64,000 nt of DNA from positions 1 through 64,000 of the forward strand of contig CAYTBT010000014.1 in NCBI GenBank assembly GCA_964436125.1. The letters run 5' to 3'. A model generated the notes under the pieces. The model worked only from the letters and a program-made list of their open reading frames with translations, was not told the DNA's origin and ran no database searches. This DNA comes from CAYRFF01 sp964436125. GTDB taxonomy: Bacteria; Bacteroidota; Bacteroidia; Chitinophagales; Saprospiraceae. Position numbers and translations under genes: made by a program. Positions 34,933 to 43,236 of the stretch are shown here, piece by piece. Within the stretch, counting starts at the first letter, position 1. Every line of letters begins with the position of its first letter.

Positions 34933-35420
34933 GCAATGGACAATGAACAATGAACAATGAACAATGGGCAATGAGCAATGGACAATGAACAATGAACAAT
35001 GAACAATGAACAATGGACAATGAACAATGAGTGATGGATTATGGATTATGGATTATGAATTATGAATTATGGATTGCTTCAACTTTTCAACTCTTCAACT
35101 CTTCAACTAAAAAGCAAGTAATAAAATTATTTACCGCAGTCAACCAATGGCTAATAGCTAATGGCTAACAGCTCCGGCGTAGCCGGTGATGGATTATGAC
35201 TCAAGGCGAGACTACAAGCTCAGCTTGCTGAGTGAGATAGCTCGACCTAGTCCGCCGAGGTGGAATGATGGATTATGAATTATGGATTGCTTCAACTTTT
35301 CAACTCTTCAACTCTTCAACTTTTCAACTTTTCAACTTTTCAACTTCACACCTTTACGACTTAACGACTTATGACTGCGGCGAAGCCGCCAACGACTGCG
35401 ACGAAGTCGCCTACGCTATT
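34933..35420. repeat. mosaic of 7-bp and 8-bp tandem repeats
   Basis: First block (34933-35075): about 20 contiguous heptamers, ACAATGA/ACAATGG units passing into ATTATGG/ATTATGA units. Then TCTTCAAC / TTTTCAAC octamers (35077-35108 and again 35290-35345), GCTAATG heptamers (35145-35170), a CTCAAGGCGAGACT..CCTAGTCCGCCGA unit (35200-35260, also at 18252-18304), and small hairpins of the type GGCGAAGCCGCC and GCGACGAAGTCGC (35376-35412). No gene. The three minus-strand frames through the ACAATGA block are open only because the repeat lacks stops. Confidence 0.9.
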
Positions 35421-35458
35421 GCGCCTTAGGTACAGTCATCATTATCCGTAGAATCGGA

Positions 35459-35995
35459 TCACAAGCGGATTTTGTCCGGCAGGAGTTGCAATTCATGAAG
35501 GATTTCAAGGCTTGCTTTCAAGAATTCTTCTAGATTTTTCCCGTTTTTTACCGTTATATCTTGATAATCACTATATCGGCTGGGCAAACCAAGACTTAAG
35601 ACCGTATCGCATTTATGGCCGATGAAGTCCATGTGGGGCATGTTGCGGAGATTGGCGATAAGGGTAATATCTACGGATTTTTTACAAAATTCCTCTACTG
35701 AATCTGCCCGTGGTATTCCGTACCAGTTCACGTCCTTCTTATCGTATAAGGGGAATGCGAAGGATAGATTTTTCTTCAATTTATAGTCAAAATATCCAAG
35801 GCGGTTGAGAGAAGCACCCATTTTCTCTAACTTCTGCTCAAATTTCTGGCTGATGGCTCTATCCTCAGTCTTCTCTGCTTCAAATAGGAGGTTCACAGAG
35901 CTTATATGCGCTATATAGTCGGGATGAGGTGATAGACTAGGCTTACTGTGTTTCAACTTTCTCTGAAACAAATACGTTTTCAAGCGGCTGCTCAT
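35459..35995 (-). CDS. hypothetical protein downstream of accA
   Basis: 178 residues, starting 4 bp after the accA stop, so translated from the same mRNA. It has a basic N-terminus (MSSRLKTYLFQRKLKHSK), a helical FEQKLEKMGASLNRLGYFDYKLKKNL region and a C-terminal NGKNLEEFLKASLEILHELQLL helix. A MDFIGHKCDTVLSLGLPSRY block lies between. No family recognised and no catalytic motif seen. It may be a small cytoplasmic protein of Bacteroidota-only distribution. Confidence 0.6.
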   Translation of the reverse strand: MSSRLKTYLFQRKLKHSKPSLSPHPDYIAHISSVNLLFEAEKTEDRAISQKFEQKLEKMGASLNRLGYFDYKLKKNLSFAFPLYDKKDVNWYGIPRADSVEEFCKKSVDITLIANLRNMPHMDFIGHKCDTVLSLGLPSRYSDYQDITVKNGKNLEEFLKASLEILHELQLLPDKIRL

Positions 35996-35999
35996 AGCT

Positions 36000-36992
36000 T
36001 TATTCTTCCTCAGAAAAATCGGGTATTGCTTTTACACTTTCTTCTATTGTAAAATTCCCCATATTACTGAATTTTTCTATCCGTTGTTCTACTCGGCTCG
36101 CCGGACTGAGCTTCAAGAGTTTTTCAGATTGCTCGAGTATATGGTTTTTCAAGATTTCGGCCATTTCTTTTCGATTGCTATGTGCACCTCCGAGTGGCTC
36201 CTGGAGAATTCCATCTATGAGTCCAAAATTGTGCATGTGTTCAGCAGTTAACTTCAGCGCTTCCGCTGCTTGTTCTTTGTAGTCCCAGCTCCTCCATAAG
36301 ATCGATGAGCAGGATTCCGGTGCAATAACCGAATACCAAGTATTTTCCAGCATAAAGACTTTATCGGCCACACCGATTCCCAGCGCTCCACCGGAAGCAC
36401 CTTCTCCGATAACGTATGAGATAATCGGCACTTGCAATTGTGCCATTTCAAATAGGTTCTTGGCAATTGCCTCGGCCTGCCCTCTTTCTTCAGCCTCAAT
36501 ATCGGCATTGGCTCCGGGCGTGTCAATGAGAGTGATAACCGGCAGACCAAACTTCTCTGCCAGTTTCATTAAGCGCAATGCTTTCCGATATCCTTCCGGG
36601 CTTGCCATCCCAAAGTTTCTAAACTGGCGCATCTTGGTATTTTCTCCTTTCTGCTGCCCCAGGATAACAAAGCTCTGTTCATCTATCTTTGCTATTCCGC
36701 CTACGATTGCATGATCGTCTCCGTAGTAGCGGTCACCATGCAATTCTACAAATGAGCTGCACATCTCCCGTATATAATGCAATGTGTATGGCCGTTCCGG
36801 ATGCCTGCTGAGCTGTACTTTCTGCCAGCCTGTGAGATTGCCATAAATCTCCTTCCGCTTATGCTTAATTTTTGCTTCTAGCTCCGCGACATTGCCGGTG
36901 ACATCTATTATACCTTCCTCTCCTACTTGCTTGATCTTTTCAAGCTGTTCATAGAGGCTTTCAAGGGGCTTTTCAAATTCTAGGAATACCAT
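36000..36992 (-). CDS. accA: acetyl-CoA carboxylase carboxyltransferase alpha subunit
   Basis: 330 residues from ATG 36992 (MVFLEFEKPLESLYEQLEKI), typical AccA length. Signature stretches: RHPERPYTLHYI, GDRYYGDDHAIVGGIAKI, GMASPEGYRKALRLMKLAEKF, LIDTPGANADIEAEERGQAEAI, ISYVIGEGASGGALGIGVADKV and MLENTWYSVIAPESCSSILWR. It transfers carboxyl from biotin to acetyl-CoA with AccD, giving malonyl-CoA. It is followed by a small hypothetical gene. Confidence 0.97.
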   Translation of the reverse strand: MVFLEFEKPLESLYEQLEKIKQVGEEGIIDVTGNVAELEAKIKHKRKEIYGNLTGWQKVQLSRHPERPYTLHYIREMCSSFVELHGDRYYGDDHAIVGGIAKIDEQSFVILGQQKGENTKMRQFRNFGMASPEGYRKALRLMKLAEKFGLPVITLIDTPGANADIEAEERGQAEAIAKNLFEMAQLQVPIISYVIGEGASGGALGIGVADKVFMLENTWYSVIAPESCSSILWRSWDYKEQAAEALKLTAEHMHNFGLIDGILQEPLGGAHSNRKEMAEILKNHILEQSEKLLKLSPASRVEQRIEKFSNMGNFTIEESVKAIPDFSEEE

Positions 36993-37159
36993 AAACACAT
37001 TATTTAACTACTCGAATATATGACAATATCTGCAATCTCTCCATAGATTATTGCGCTTATCTATAGACTAATTACATCGCTGATACCGTATTTTTACCTT
37101 CAATATTTCACGAGCATCAAAGTTAAGAGAAATATTTTTAAAAAATAATAGTCAAAGTG

Positions 37160-37191
37160 TTTGCACGGAATAGAAAGGAATTATAAATTTG
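37160..37191 (+). promoter_or_regulatory. promoter of tRNA-Asp
   Basis: TTTG (37160-37163), 20-bp spacer, TAAATTTG (37184-37191): exact match to the Bacteroidota consensus. It lies about 80 bp upstream of the tRNA. Confidence 0.7.
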
Positions 37192-37273
37192 CGTTGCCTT
37201 GAAAGAAAGGGAATTGCTTAAAAGCTGAAAAATGCTGTTTTTTTAAGCATCTTAGACGATAAACGAAGATAAA

Positions 37274-37347
37274 GGTCCGGTAGTTCAGTTGGTTAGAATA
37301 CCTGCCTGTCACGCAGGGGGTCGCGAGTTCGAGTCTCGTCCGGACCG
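37274..37347 (+). tRNA. tRNA-Asp (GTC)
   Basis: 74 nt cloverleaf: acceptor arms GGTCCGG and CCGGACC, D arm with TTCAGTTGGTTAGAA, anticodon stem CCTGC/GCAGG with loop CTGTCAC (anticodon GTC), T arm with GTTCGAGTC. CCA is not encoded. Confidence 0.95.
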
Positions 37348-37350
37348 CTT

Positions 37351-37395
37351 AAAAGCTCTGATAGTCTGTTGATTGTCAGGGCTTTTCTGATTTTA
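37351..37395 (+). terminator. terminator after tRNA-Asp
   Basis: Arms AAAAGCTCTGA and TCAGGGCTTTT with a wobble pair, followed by CTGATTTTAT. It lies 4 bp after the tRNA. Confidence 0.6.
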
Positions 37396-37840
37396 TATCC
37401 TACCTATAGTTTTTCTCAATTGCCGATAATATCTTAGCTATAGATAAGCGCTCTTCATTAAGTAACTTGTTTAGGGGGGATATCGCCTTTCGGCAAATGT
37501 TTGTACGTCATATAAAATGAAAGCTTCTCCGAGGATAGATCAAAAGTGGTATAGAAATAATCCATAAGGAAAGGGATAAAAGCATTTGCGAAAGCTGTTA
37601 TCTGATTGTGTCCATAGCTGTGAGAAATCTAGTTGTAGTTAAAGACAATGACATTTGCGGAAGCTGATTTATGGGAGGGCAAGCTGTGAATTTCGGACAG
37701 AAAAGGCTAATGGAAGGGTGCATGGATGTAGGAAAATGGAAACTGGTATTTTATCGTGGAAAGATTGTGATTCTGAAAACATATTGTACCTTGCGGCATT
37801 TCTATTGTGAAGTGATTTAAAATAATTAAATATTTAAGTT
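37396..37840. other. intergenic with two copies of the ATTTGCGNAAGCT motif
   Basis: About 440 bp ahead of the TerB-like gene. It contains ATTTGCGAAAGCT (37584-37596) and ATTTGCGGAAGCT (37653-37665), same orientation, 69 bp apart. No gene or RNA seen. Confidence 0.6.
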
Positions 37841-38257
37841 GTGGGAAATACTGAAGAAAAATTAAGCCATATAAGAAACCTCGTTGTGCTGGCACATTCT
37901 GATGGGCACTTCGATGAATCGGAGGAGTATTTTATCCGGAAAGTGGGCCTTAAGTGCGGCCTTAGTGAGCGTGATATCAAGCTTATAAGTATGCGTCCGG
38001 AGAGCGTGAATTTTCTTCCGCCCAAGAATTATGAGGACAGGGTCGAGCAACTGTATGATCTGATTTCAATAATTCTCATTGATAATGAAATCCATGATAA
38101 TGAGATGGTTATGTGTAAAAAATTTGCCAAGCGTCTCGGATTTAATGATAAGATTGTCGATCAGATTGTGCTTGATATTAAGAAATATGTCGAGCAGGAT
38201 ATTTCTTCTGAAGAGGCAATGGAGGAACTGAAGAAGTATGAGGATATAAGGGCTTAA
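37841..38257 (+). CDS. TerB-like domain protein
   Basis: 138 residues, GTG start. The helical TerB/DjlA-N fold is seen: KLSHIRNLVVLAHSDGHFDESEEYFIRKVG and a second equivalent half, ISIILIDNEIHDNEMVMCKKFAKRLGF, each with an acidic metal-binding-type turn (SDGHFDESE and DNEIHDNE). TerB-type proteins bind divalent metal and are linked to tellurite resistance and stress responses, but most single-domain members are uncharacterised. It stands alone, upstream of the broken small gene. Confidence 0.75.
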   Translation: MGNTEEKLSHIRNLVVLAHSDGHFDESEEYFIRKVGLKCGLSERDIKLISMRPESVNFLPPKNYEDRVEQLYDLISIILIDNEIHDNEMVMCKKFAKRLGFNDKIVDQIVLDIKKYVEQDISSEEAMEELKKYEDIRA

Positions 38258-38479
38258 TCACTTGACGTAGAAGATGATTCTGTCAGGGTGCCAGCATATA
38301 TAAAGGGAAATTATAGCTTGTTGTCTCCCTTACATCCTTAAATTCTTATCGAAGAATAAGACTTGTAGTTCTCGGTAGAAAGTTTTTTCCCAATGTGTTG
38401 CTTTTCATCGTGGGATAAGTATGGTATGTCCAGAATCACTGTTTTTTTGTTGAAATTGCCCTATTGAGCTGATCCGTAT
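38258..38479. other. intergenic, nothing recognised
   Basis: AT-rich spacer between the TerB-like gene and the broken small gene on the opposite strand; no hairpin or RNA gene identified. Confidence 0.3.
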
Positions 38480-38700
38480 CTATAGAAATACGCTGTCTTC
38501 GCAAGGGAAACGTCTCTCTTGATAGCCTTGTCCGTTGACATAAATCCTAGCTTTTCCTCTAGTCGAATGCTTTATGAGTGCCACCCCGTTGCTATTGGTT
38601 TTACTTTCTTAGAAAAGCCCATGTTAAAACCTAGTGATACGGATTTTCCCTTTGCTGGTTTACCGTATTGATAGACGGTGATTTTGGAAGTGTATTTCAT
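38480..38700 (-). pseudogene. frameshifted small beta-sandwich protein
   Basis: From ATG 38700 the frame reads MKYTSKITVYQYGKPAKGKS, then VSLGFNMGFSKK, and runs out of frame near 38600 with a stop at 38574-38572. The +1 neighbour frame continues sensibly as NSNGVALIKHSTRGKARIYV, then NGQGYQERRFPCEDSVFL, ending at TAG 38482-38480. The combined product (about 70 residues) resembles a lone carboxypeptidase-regulatory-like or Ig-like fold with a D/N-S-N-G-V-A turn. One or two bases lost or gained near 38600 would explain it. Confidence 0.55.
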
Positions 38701-38845
38701 AATTCGATGTTTATTGTGATTAATTTAAATGTTCGCACCGCCGTGCGAACCTACGAGACCTCTTCATAATTAAGGACTTGTCCTGTCCATGCCGGATAGT
38801 TGCCTTGGTTTCTATATCAGTCAATTATTTAATCTACTCTTGAGC
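38701..38845. other. short spacer, nothing recognised
   Basis: 145 bp between the broken gene and the HD protein; no signal identified apart from an inverted GTTCGCACC-GCC-GTGCGAAC hairpin near 38731-38750. Confidence 0.4.
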
Positions 38846-39259
38846 TTATGTATGATACGCCCTCAGATATTTGTTAAGTCGTTTTAAGTCTTTTTCCGAT
38901 AACTGCTCCATGCGCCTCACATCGAGATTATCTTGCAAATCGTTCAATTTTACTCGTATTGCCAGGGGATTAGCCATTATCCGGTCGATGAAATGGTCGT
39001 AATCCTCATCTTCGGATTCCTTTGTCACCAGTCGTAAAGCATCGATAACTTCTAGAGAAAAGCCTTCTTTCTCAAGATCTTCAATTGTCCAGTCGGTATC
39101 TTCGATCAAGTCGTGCAAAATACCGCAGATTTTTTCGTTTTCCGTAAGACCTCGTTCCATCACGCGGAAGATGTGTCTGTAATATGGCTGACCAACCTTG
39201 TCGGTCTGGCCTTTATGTGCCTTGACGGCGATTTCTATGGCTCTGGTGAGTGTTGACAT
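38846..39259 (-). CDS. small HD-domain phosphohydrolase (SpoT-hydrolase-like)
   Basis: 137 residues. It follows the layout of the RelA/SpoT hydrolase or MESH1 fold: RAIEIAVKAHKGQTDKVGQPYYRHIFRV at the N-terminus, the HD pair in ICGILHDLIEDTDWT, then RVKLNDLQDNLD, the usual VKLADRLHN position. Family members hydrolyse (p)ppGpp or related nucleotides. This one is a single domain without synthetase, and the first His of the HD motif set (YYRHIFRV) is conserved. Specific substrate unknown. Confidence 0.8.
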   Translation of the reverse strand: MSTLTRAIEIAVKAHKGQTDKVGQPYYRHIFRVMERGLTENEKICGILHDLIEDTDWTIEDLEKEGFSLEVIDALRLVTKESEDEDYDHFIDRIMANPLAIRVKLNDLQDNLDVRRMEQLSEKDLKRLNKYLRAYHT

Positions 39260-39677
39260 AATTGTCGTGTTTAATAATATTTAAATGTTTAAGTTCATGT
39301 GAGAAATGCAACTGTATAAATATTTTCCAAAGAAGTTGACTAAAAAAGCAATATTCCCCTCAATAAAAACTCGACTAATTCAAATGAGGTGTGTCTTATT
39401 TACAGTCTTCCTCATCCATTATCCAGAAAACAAGGTAGGATATCCATTGCACCTATCGAATCTTGTCACATTTTACGAATCGCCCTATTTGCGATAGAGT
39501 GGATTATTAAGCCCTTAAAATCCGAAAAAAACACCTCCTCATCTAACTTTATTTCCTCTAGGAGGAGTTTGATCTTGAAAATCCTTTAATTATTGGCAGT
39601 AGTTCAGTGTTCCTCCTAAACTGAATTTTAATTTAAAACTATTTGAGCAGGTGTGAGTATTGTTCTCCCCTGTGATT
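39260..39677. other. intergenic, nothing recognised
   Basis: About 420 bp, AT-rich. Short spurious frames only; no clear terminator, RNA or repeat. Confidence 0.35.
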
Positions 39678-40703
39678 TTATATAAAATCAAATCCCGTCG
39701 TATAGGTCGGCCCACTTAACTCCTGAACCGTATTATCCCTCCGGCGCACTACGAGATCAGCATCCTGTACGCCATTAAACTTATGGAGCAATCCCCACCT
39801 TATCTTCTTACGTACAGCCTGATAAAGCGGCTCCTTATTATCCACCCACCACATCAAGGAATTTGTCTTTTCTTTATACAATATTCCCTCATATAATTTA
39901 CGCAAGAGCCGCGGATCCATCTCCTTCACCCAGACACTGTCAACTACCGAAAAAATATAGGCATCCGGATTGATGATTTTCCGTAAACCAGGCACATAGG
40001 GAATAGCTTTCTTCAGTAAGCCACCGGTTCTCCCCGGCAAACGCAAGATTTTCCATTCTGCTTGCCTCACCTTGGCAAATGCACAGATTTCATTTCCTCG
40101 TTTCAAGATATAGAACGGACTTTCGTCAAATGTGTGATGCGTAAAATAAAATGGATAATCTCCATAGTAACTTTCTATCGTATTCCGGATAAAATCACCC
40201 GCTTCAACAGCCTTTACACTCGCTTGTTCCTTCGGATTTATCCGCGTAAATGTCTGTGTCGCAATCTTTGCTATAGTATGAAAGTCAAAGTTCTCGCTCA
40301 TCCATAAAGACCGCTCATTCTGTGGATCGATATAGGCATAAAAGCACTGTGGCGCATGTTCTTCAAGTTGAAAAGCATCTTGAAAAAAGGCTTCAATCCG
40401 TCGCTTTATTCCGGAATTCCTTGCCCGCGATCGTACCTTCTTAGTCGATGATTGCATAGCAAGGTCAAATGCAAAGTACCGTATATACCAGTTCTCCGGC
40501 CTGCGACAGAAAGTAATATTGCCACGCACCTTCCCATTCCGCTCAAGGTTTAGGAATAAAGGTCTATACAATCGCTCAATACGCCGATCCAGTCTCTGAT
40601 GCTGATACAAGGCTCCATTGGAACCGACAGTCACCGACTTCAATAAGTCAAGAATTCCATCGACATACTCCTCACGTAAAACAAGTGGCGGTTTTATAGT
40701 CAT
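39678..40703 (-). CDS. hypothetical protein, 341 aa
   Basis: Cytoplasmic, no signal peptide. A basic patch at residues about 87-105 (STKKVRSRARNSGIKRRIEAF) precedes a mixed alpha/beta region; FYILKRGNEICAFAKVRQAEWK in the middle looks like the strand pair of an acyltransferase (GNAT-like) fold, and WVKEMDPRLLRKLYEGILYKEK follows. I cannot assign a family with confidence. The first 20 or so codons lie in the 198-bp duplication and are repeated at 41339-41400. Confidence 0.65.
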   Translation of the reverse strand: MTIKPPLVLREEYVDGILDLLKSVTVGSNGALYQHQRLDRRIERLYRPLFLNLERNGKVRGNITFCRRPENWYIRYFAFDLAMQSSTKKVRSRARNSGIKRRIEAFFQDAFQLEEHAPQCFYAYIDPQNERSLWMSENFDFHTIAKIATQTFTRINPKEQASVKAVEAGDFIRNTIESYYGDYPFYFTHHTFDESPFYILKRGNEICAFAKVRQAEWKILRLPGRTGGLLKKAIPYVPGLRKIINPDAYIFSVVDSVWVKEMDPRLLRKLYEGILYKEKTNSLMWWVDNKEPLYQAVRKKIRWGLLHKFNGVQDADLVVRRRDNTVQELSGPTYTTGFDFI

Positions 40704-40839
40704 AAATATATATAATTGAATTACAATTTAACTCAAGATAAGGCCTAGTCACCTATATTTAAATATTTAATCAAGAGTTTTTCATAAAGCTTATCGGGTA
40801 ATATTTGCTTTAAGCGGATAGAAATGCGTTGAATATACT
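40642..40839. repeat. 198-bp direct repeat, copy 1 (target duplication)
   Basis: Identical to 41339-41536 except one base (CGACAT versus CGGCAT). It contains the first codons of the 341-aa gene, the spacer and a dead copy of the last 31 codons of the SDR gene (40745-40839). It directly abuts the left end of the IS remnant at 40840. Confidence 0.95.
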
Positions 40840-41338
40840 CCTGAGTTCCGCGGTTTTATGACATATACGATAATACAATATCTAAATGTCTGGTAAATAG
40901 ATAGATGTAAATTTTTTGATTAAATTATGGGTGTTAATTTAGGTGAATTGCCTTAGTATAAATGCTTTTTGGATCTCCCGAAGGACCAAGTATTAGAAAA
41001 TTACCACCATTTATGGCGAATTGAAAGTGTTTTTAGAGCTAAGAAAACGAATTTAAGAATAAGACCGTTCTATCACCGCTTGCAACGTCGTATAGAAGCG
41101 CATATCTGTTTAAATTTTGTCGCCTACAAGGTATATAAGGAACTGGAAAGGCAATTGAAAGAAAAGCAATCGAAACTCTCTGCTGAAAAGGTTATAGAGA
41201 TCATTCAAAACATCTACCAAATTGAGGTGACTACACTAAAGATGAAAAAAAACAATACGCAAAACACTGCTTTTAACTGAAGAACAAAGACAAATTGCTA
41301 AAATCTTTGAATTTGGGTGTTAAATCGCGGAACTCAGG
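40840..41338 (+). mobile_element. IS1634-like element remnant (499 bp)
   Basis: Ends are CCTGAGTTCCGCG at 40840 and CGCGGAACTCAGG ending at 41338, perfect 13-bp terminal inverted repeats. Only the last part of the transposase gene survives inside. The element is flanked by 198-bp direct repeats. IS1634-family elements are known for producing long, variable target duplications, which fits. Confidence 0.85.
40969..41280 (+). pseudogene. IS1634-family transposase, C-terminal part
   Basis: 103 codons. YHHLWRIESVFRAKKTNLRIRP, then FYHRLQRRIEAHICLNFVAYKVYKELE, is the conserved end of IS4-superfamily DDE transposases of the IS1634 type, including the Y-x2-LW-x-IE-x-F-R catalytic-Glu helix. The N-terminal two thirds, with both aspartates, are gone. 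Confidence 0.82.
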
Positions 41339-41536
41339 AATAAGTCAAGAATTCCATCGGCATACTCCTCACGTAAAACAAGTGGCGGTTTTATAGTCAT
41401 AAATATATATAATTGAATTACAATTTAACTCAAGATAAGGCCTAGTCACCTATATTTAAATATTTAATCAAGAGTTTTTCATAAAGCTTATCGGGTAATA
41501 TTTGCTTTAAGCGGATAGAAATGCGTTGAATATACT
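41339..41536. repeat. 198-bp direct repeat, copy 2
   Basis: Partner of 40642-40839. It holds the true 3' end of the SDR gene (41442-41536) and a non-functional duplicate of the start of the 341-aa gene (41339-41400). Confidence 0.95.
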
Positions 41537-42254
41537 TTCCGATTTTATAGTGTATAGCCGGGTTCTTCTCTTGCATGATTCGATGCACCTTTTCAGCAAG
41601 TTTCACCGGATCCATCCCTTCCTTCACCTCTTTATCCATTCCTTTGAGGCTCTTGGAATACTTCTCATAATAAGGAGAATTCTCATCCAAAGGCGTGTGG
41701 TATCGACCGGCTGCAATATTGGTGGCGAAGTCTCCCGGAGCAATATTGCTGACCTTAATGTGAAAAGGGCGCAATTCAATTCTCAAGGCTTCCGTTGTCA
41801 TCTCCATTGCCGCCTTGGTAGCTGAATAAATCCCCCTGAACGGCAAGCCGGTATAACCTGCGATTGATGTGATGTTGATAATCATCCCACTTCCCTGCTT
41901 ACGCATTATGGGAACGACAGCTTTTATCATCCGCAAGGCTCCAAAATAATTTACATTCATCGCCTTCAGAATTTCTTCATCCGGCGTTTCCTCCACGGCT
42001 CCTGTTATCCCTTTGCCTGCATTATTGATAAGAAAATCCAAGCGTCCTTCACGCTGTACAATTTCATCTACAGCGCTTTTTATGCTTTCCGGCTCCGTTA
42101 AATCCAGCTTCAGAAAATGAACTCCATTTATTTCTGGCGACTTGGGATGACGGCTGGTTCCATACACACGGTAGTGCTTCCCCTGTAAATATTCAGCAAT
42201 AGCTTTCCCCAGTCCCGAGGAAGCTCCGGTCACAAGTACTATCTTTTCTTCCAT
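41442..42254 (-). CDS. short-chain dehydrogenase/reductase
   Basis: 270 residues. Cofactor motif VTGASSGLGKAIAEYL, NNAGKGI, catalytic Ser in NITSIAGYTGLP, Tyr and Lys in YSATKAAMEM, then KVSNIAPGDFATNI. The TSRHPKS turn after beta-2 favours NADP(H). The C-terminal tail is hydrophobic and basic, as in membrane-associated SDRs acting on lipids or steroids. Substrate unknown. It was probably followed directly by the 341-aa gene before the IS insertion. Confidence 0.88.
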   Translation of the reverse strand: MEEKIVLVTGASSGLGKAIAEYLQGKHYRVYGTSRHPKSPEINGVHFLKLDLTEPESIKSAVDEIVQREGRLDFLINNAGKGITGAVEETPDEEILKAMNVNYFGALRMIKAVVPIMRKQGSGMIINITSIAGYTGLPFRGIYSATKAAMEMTTEALRIELRPFHIKVSNIAPGDFATNIAAGRYHTPLDENSPYYEKYSKSLKGMDKEVKEGMDPVKLAEKVHRIMQEKNPAIHYKIGKYIQRISIRLKQILPDKLYEKLLIKYLNIGD

Positions 42255-42409
42255 CTTTTCATCAGCTTACTCATAGCCCCAACAAGCCATAGAAAGTTTT
42301 GGTTTTCCTACACAGCATGAATATAATAATGATTTTGCCTCAATAGAAATACATTGTCGTGTATAAAAGCTTGATACACACGCTTATTACAGCTCATTCT
42401 GAGTAAATA

Positions 42410-43009
42410 TTACATCCCCTTATTCCGCTCATCCATCAATTCCCGTTTCAGTTTCTGCTCGCGTTCAAGGGCACGCTTTTTATAACCGTCATACTCCTCT
42501 TGAAGGTTCTTATAGTTCTCCCTGGTTTTCTCTACAAGATATTGATTATCACGCCCGCGATAAATTAGATAGACAATTACAGCCAGCAACCCCAGGGCAA
42601 TAACCCAGAAAACCGTCTTAAACACACCTTTATCCATTTCTGATCCGAAAAATTGAATAGACGCCCCGGCATTCTTTGCTTTTTCAAGCGAAACATTGAG
42701 TTTATCAAGCTTCGCACGATATGCCTGGAGCGAGTCCTGAGCCTGTTCAGTCTGACCATTTAAGGCGGCAATAGACTTATGCAATTCATCAAGCGTGTCC
42801 CCCACAATCACTTCAAGCTTCTTAAACATATCCTGCTTGACAAGCTCGTAGTACTTATAATTATTGGACTCGCGACGGACATAGTCAAATTTTTCTGCAA
42901 TGCTGCCTTCCTCAATACTTTTGATCTGACCAGCTGCTTTATTCTGCCCATACATTGTATTAAACATAAACATGCATACAACTACATACAATAAATATCT
43001 GAGTTTCAT
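42410..43009 (-). CDS. hypothetical membrane protein with coiled coils
   Basis: 199 residues from ATG 43009 (MKLRYLLYVVVCMFMFNTMYGQ, signal peptide). It is a helical extracytoplasmic region (YDYVRRESNNYKYYELVKQ.. and ALNGQTEQAQDSLQAYRAKLDKLNVSLEKAK), one transmembrane helix at about 130-150 (TVFWVIALGLLAVIVYLIY), then a charged cytoplasmic coiled coil ending RELMDERNKGM. No family recognised; the layout is that of an inner-membrane adaptor. Confidence 0.72.
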   Translation of the reverse strand: MKLRYLLYVVVCMFMFNTMYGQNKAAGQIKSIEEGSIAEKFDYVRRESNNYKYYELVKQDMFKKLEVIVGDTLDELHKSIAALNGQTEQAQDSLQAYRAKLDKLNVSLEKAKNAGASIQFFGSEMDKGVFKTVFWVIALGLLAVIVYLIYRGRDNQYLVEKTRENYKNLQEEYDGYKKRALEREQKLKRELMDERNKGM

Positions 43010-43236
43010 CATCATTCCCTATATTTTCTCTCTTAGCTCTAGCAAAAATAGTGCTAGAAATTTATTCGTGATTTTCTTGTACTTCCTCCTTACTGCCCGA
43101 TTCGCTGCCTTACTTAGGCCTTTTACCTCTACCTTGCACAAGGTACTAAATCACACATCGAAGAAACAAATTTTTTATACTTCCACGACATATCCATAAA
43201 CCTAGCATAACAATTGTGCTAGCTAGACATATCCGC

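Noticed and set aside
34717..35027. Two overlapping minus-strand frames reading repeated IVHCSLF-type peptides
   Set aside because: They are the translation of the ACAATGA heptamer array, which lacks stops in these frames; they overlap rnc and have no other coding features.
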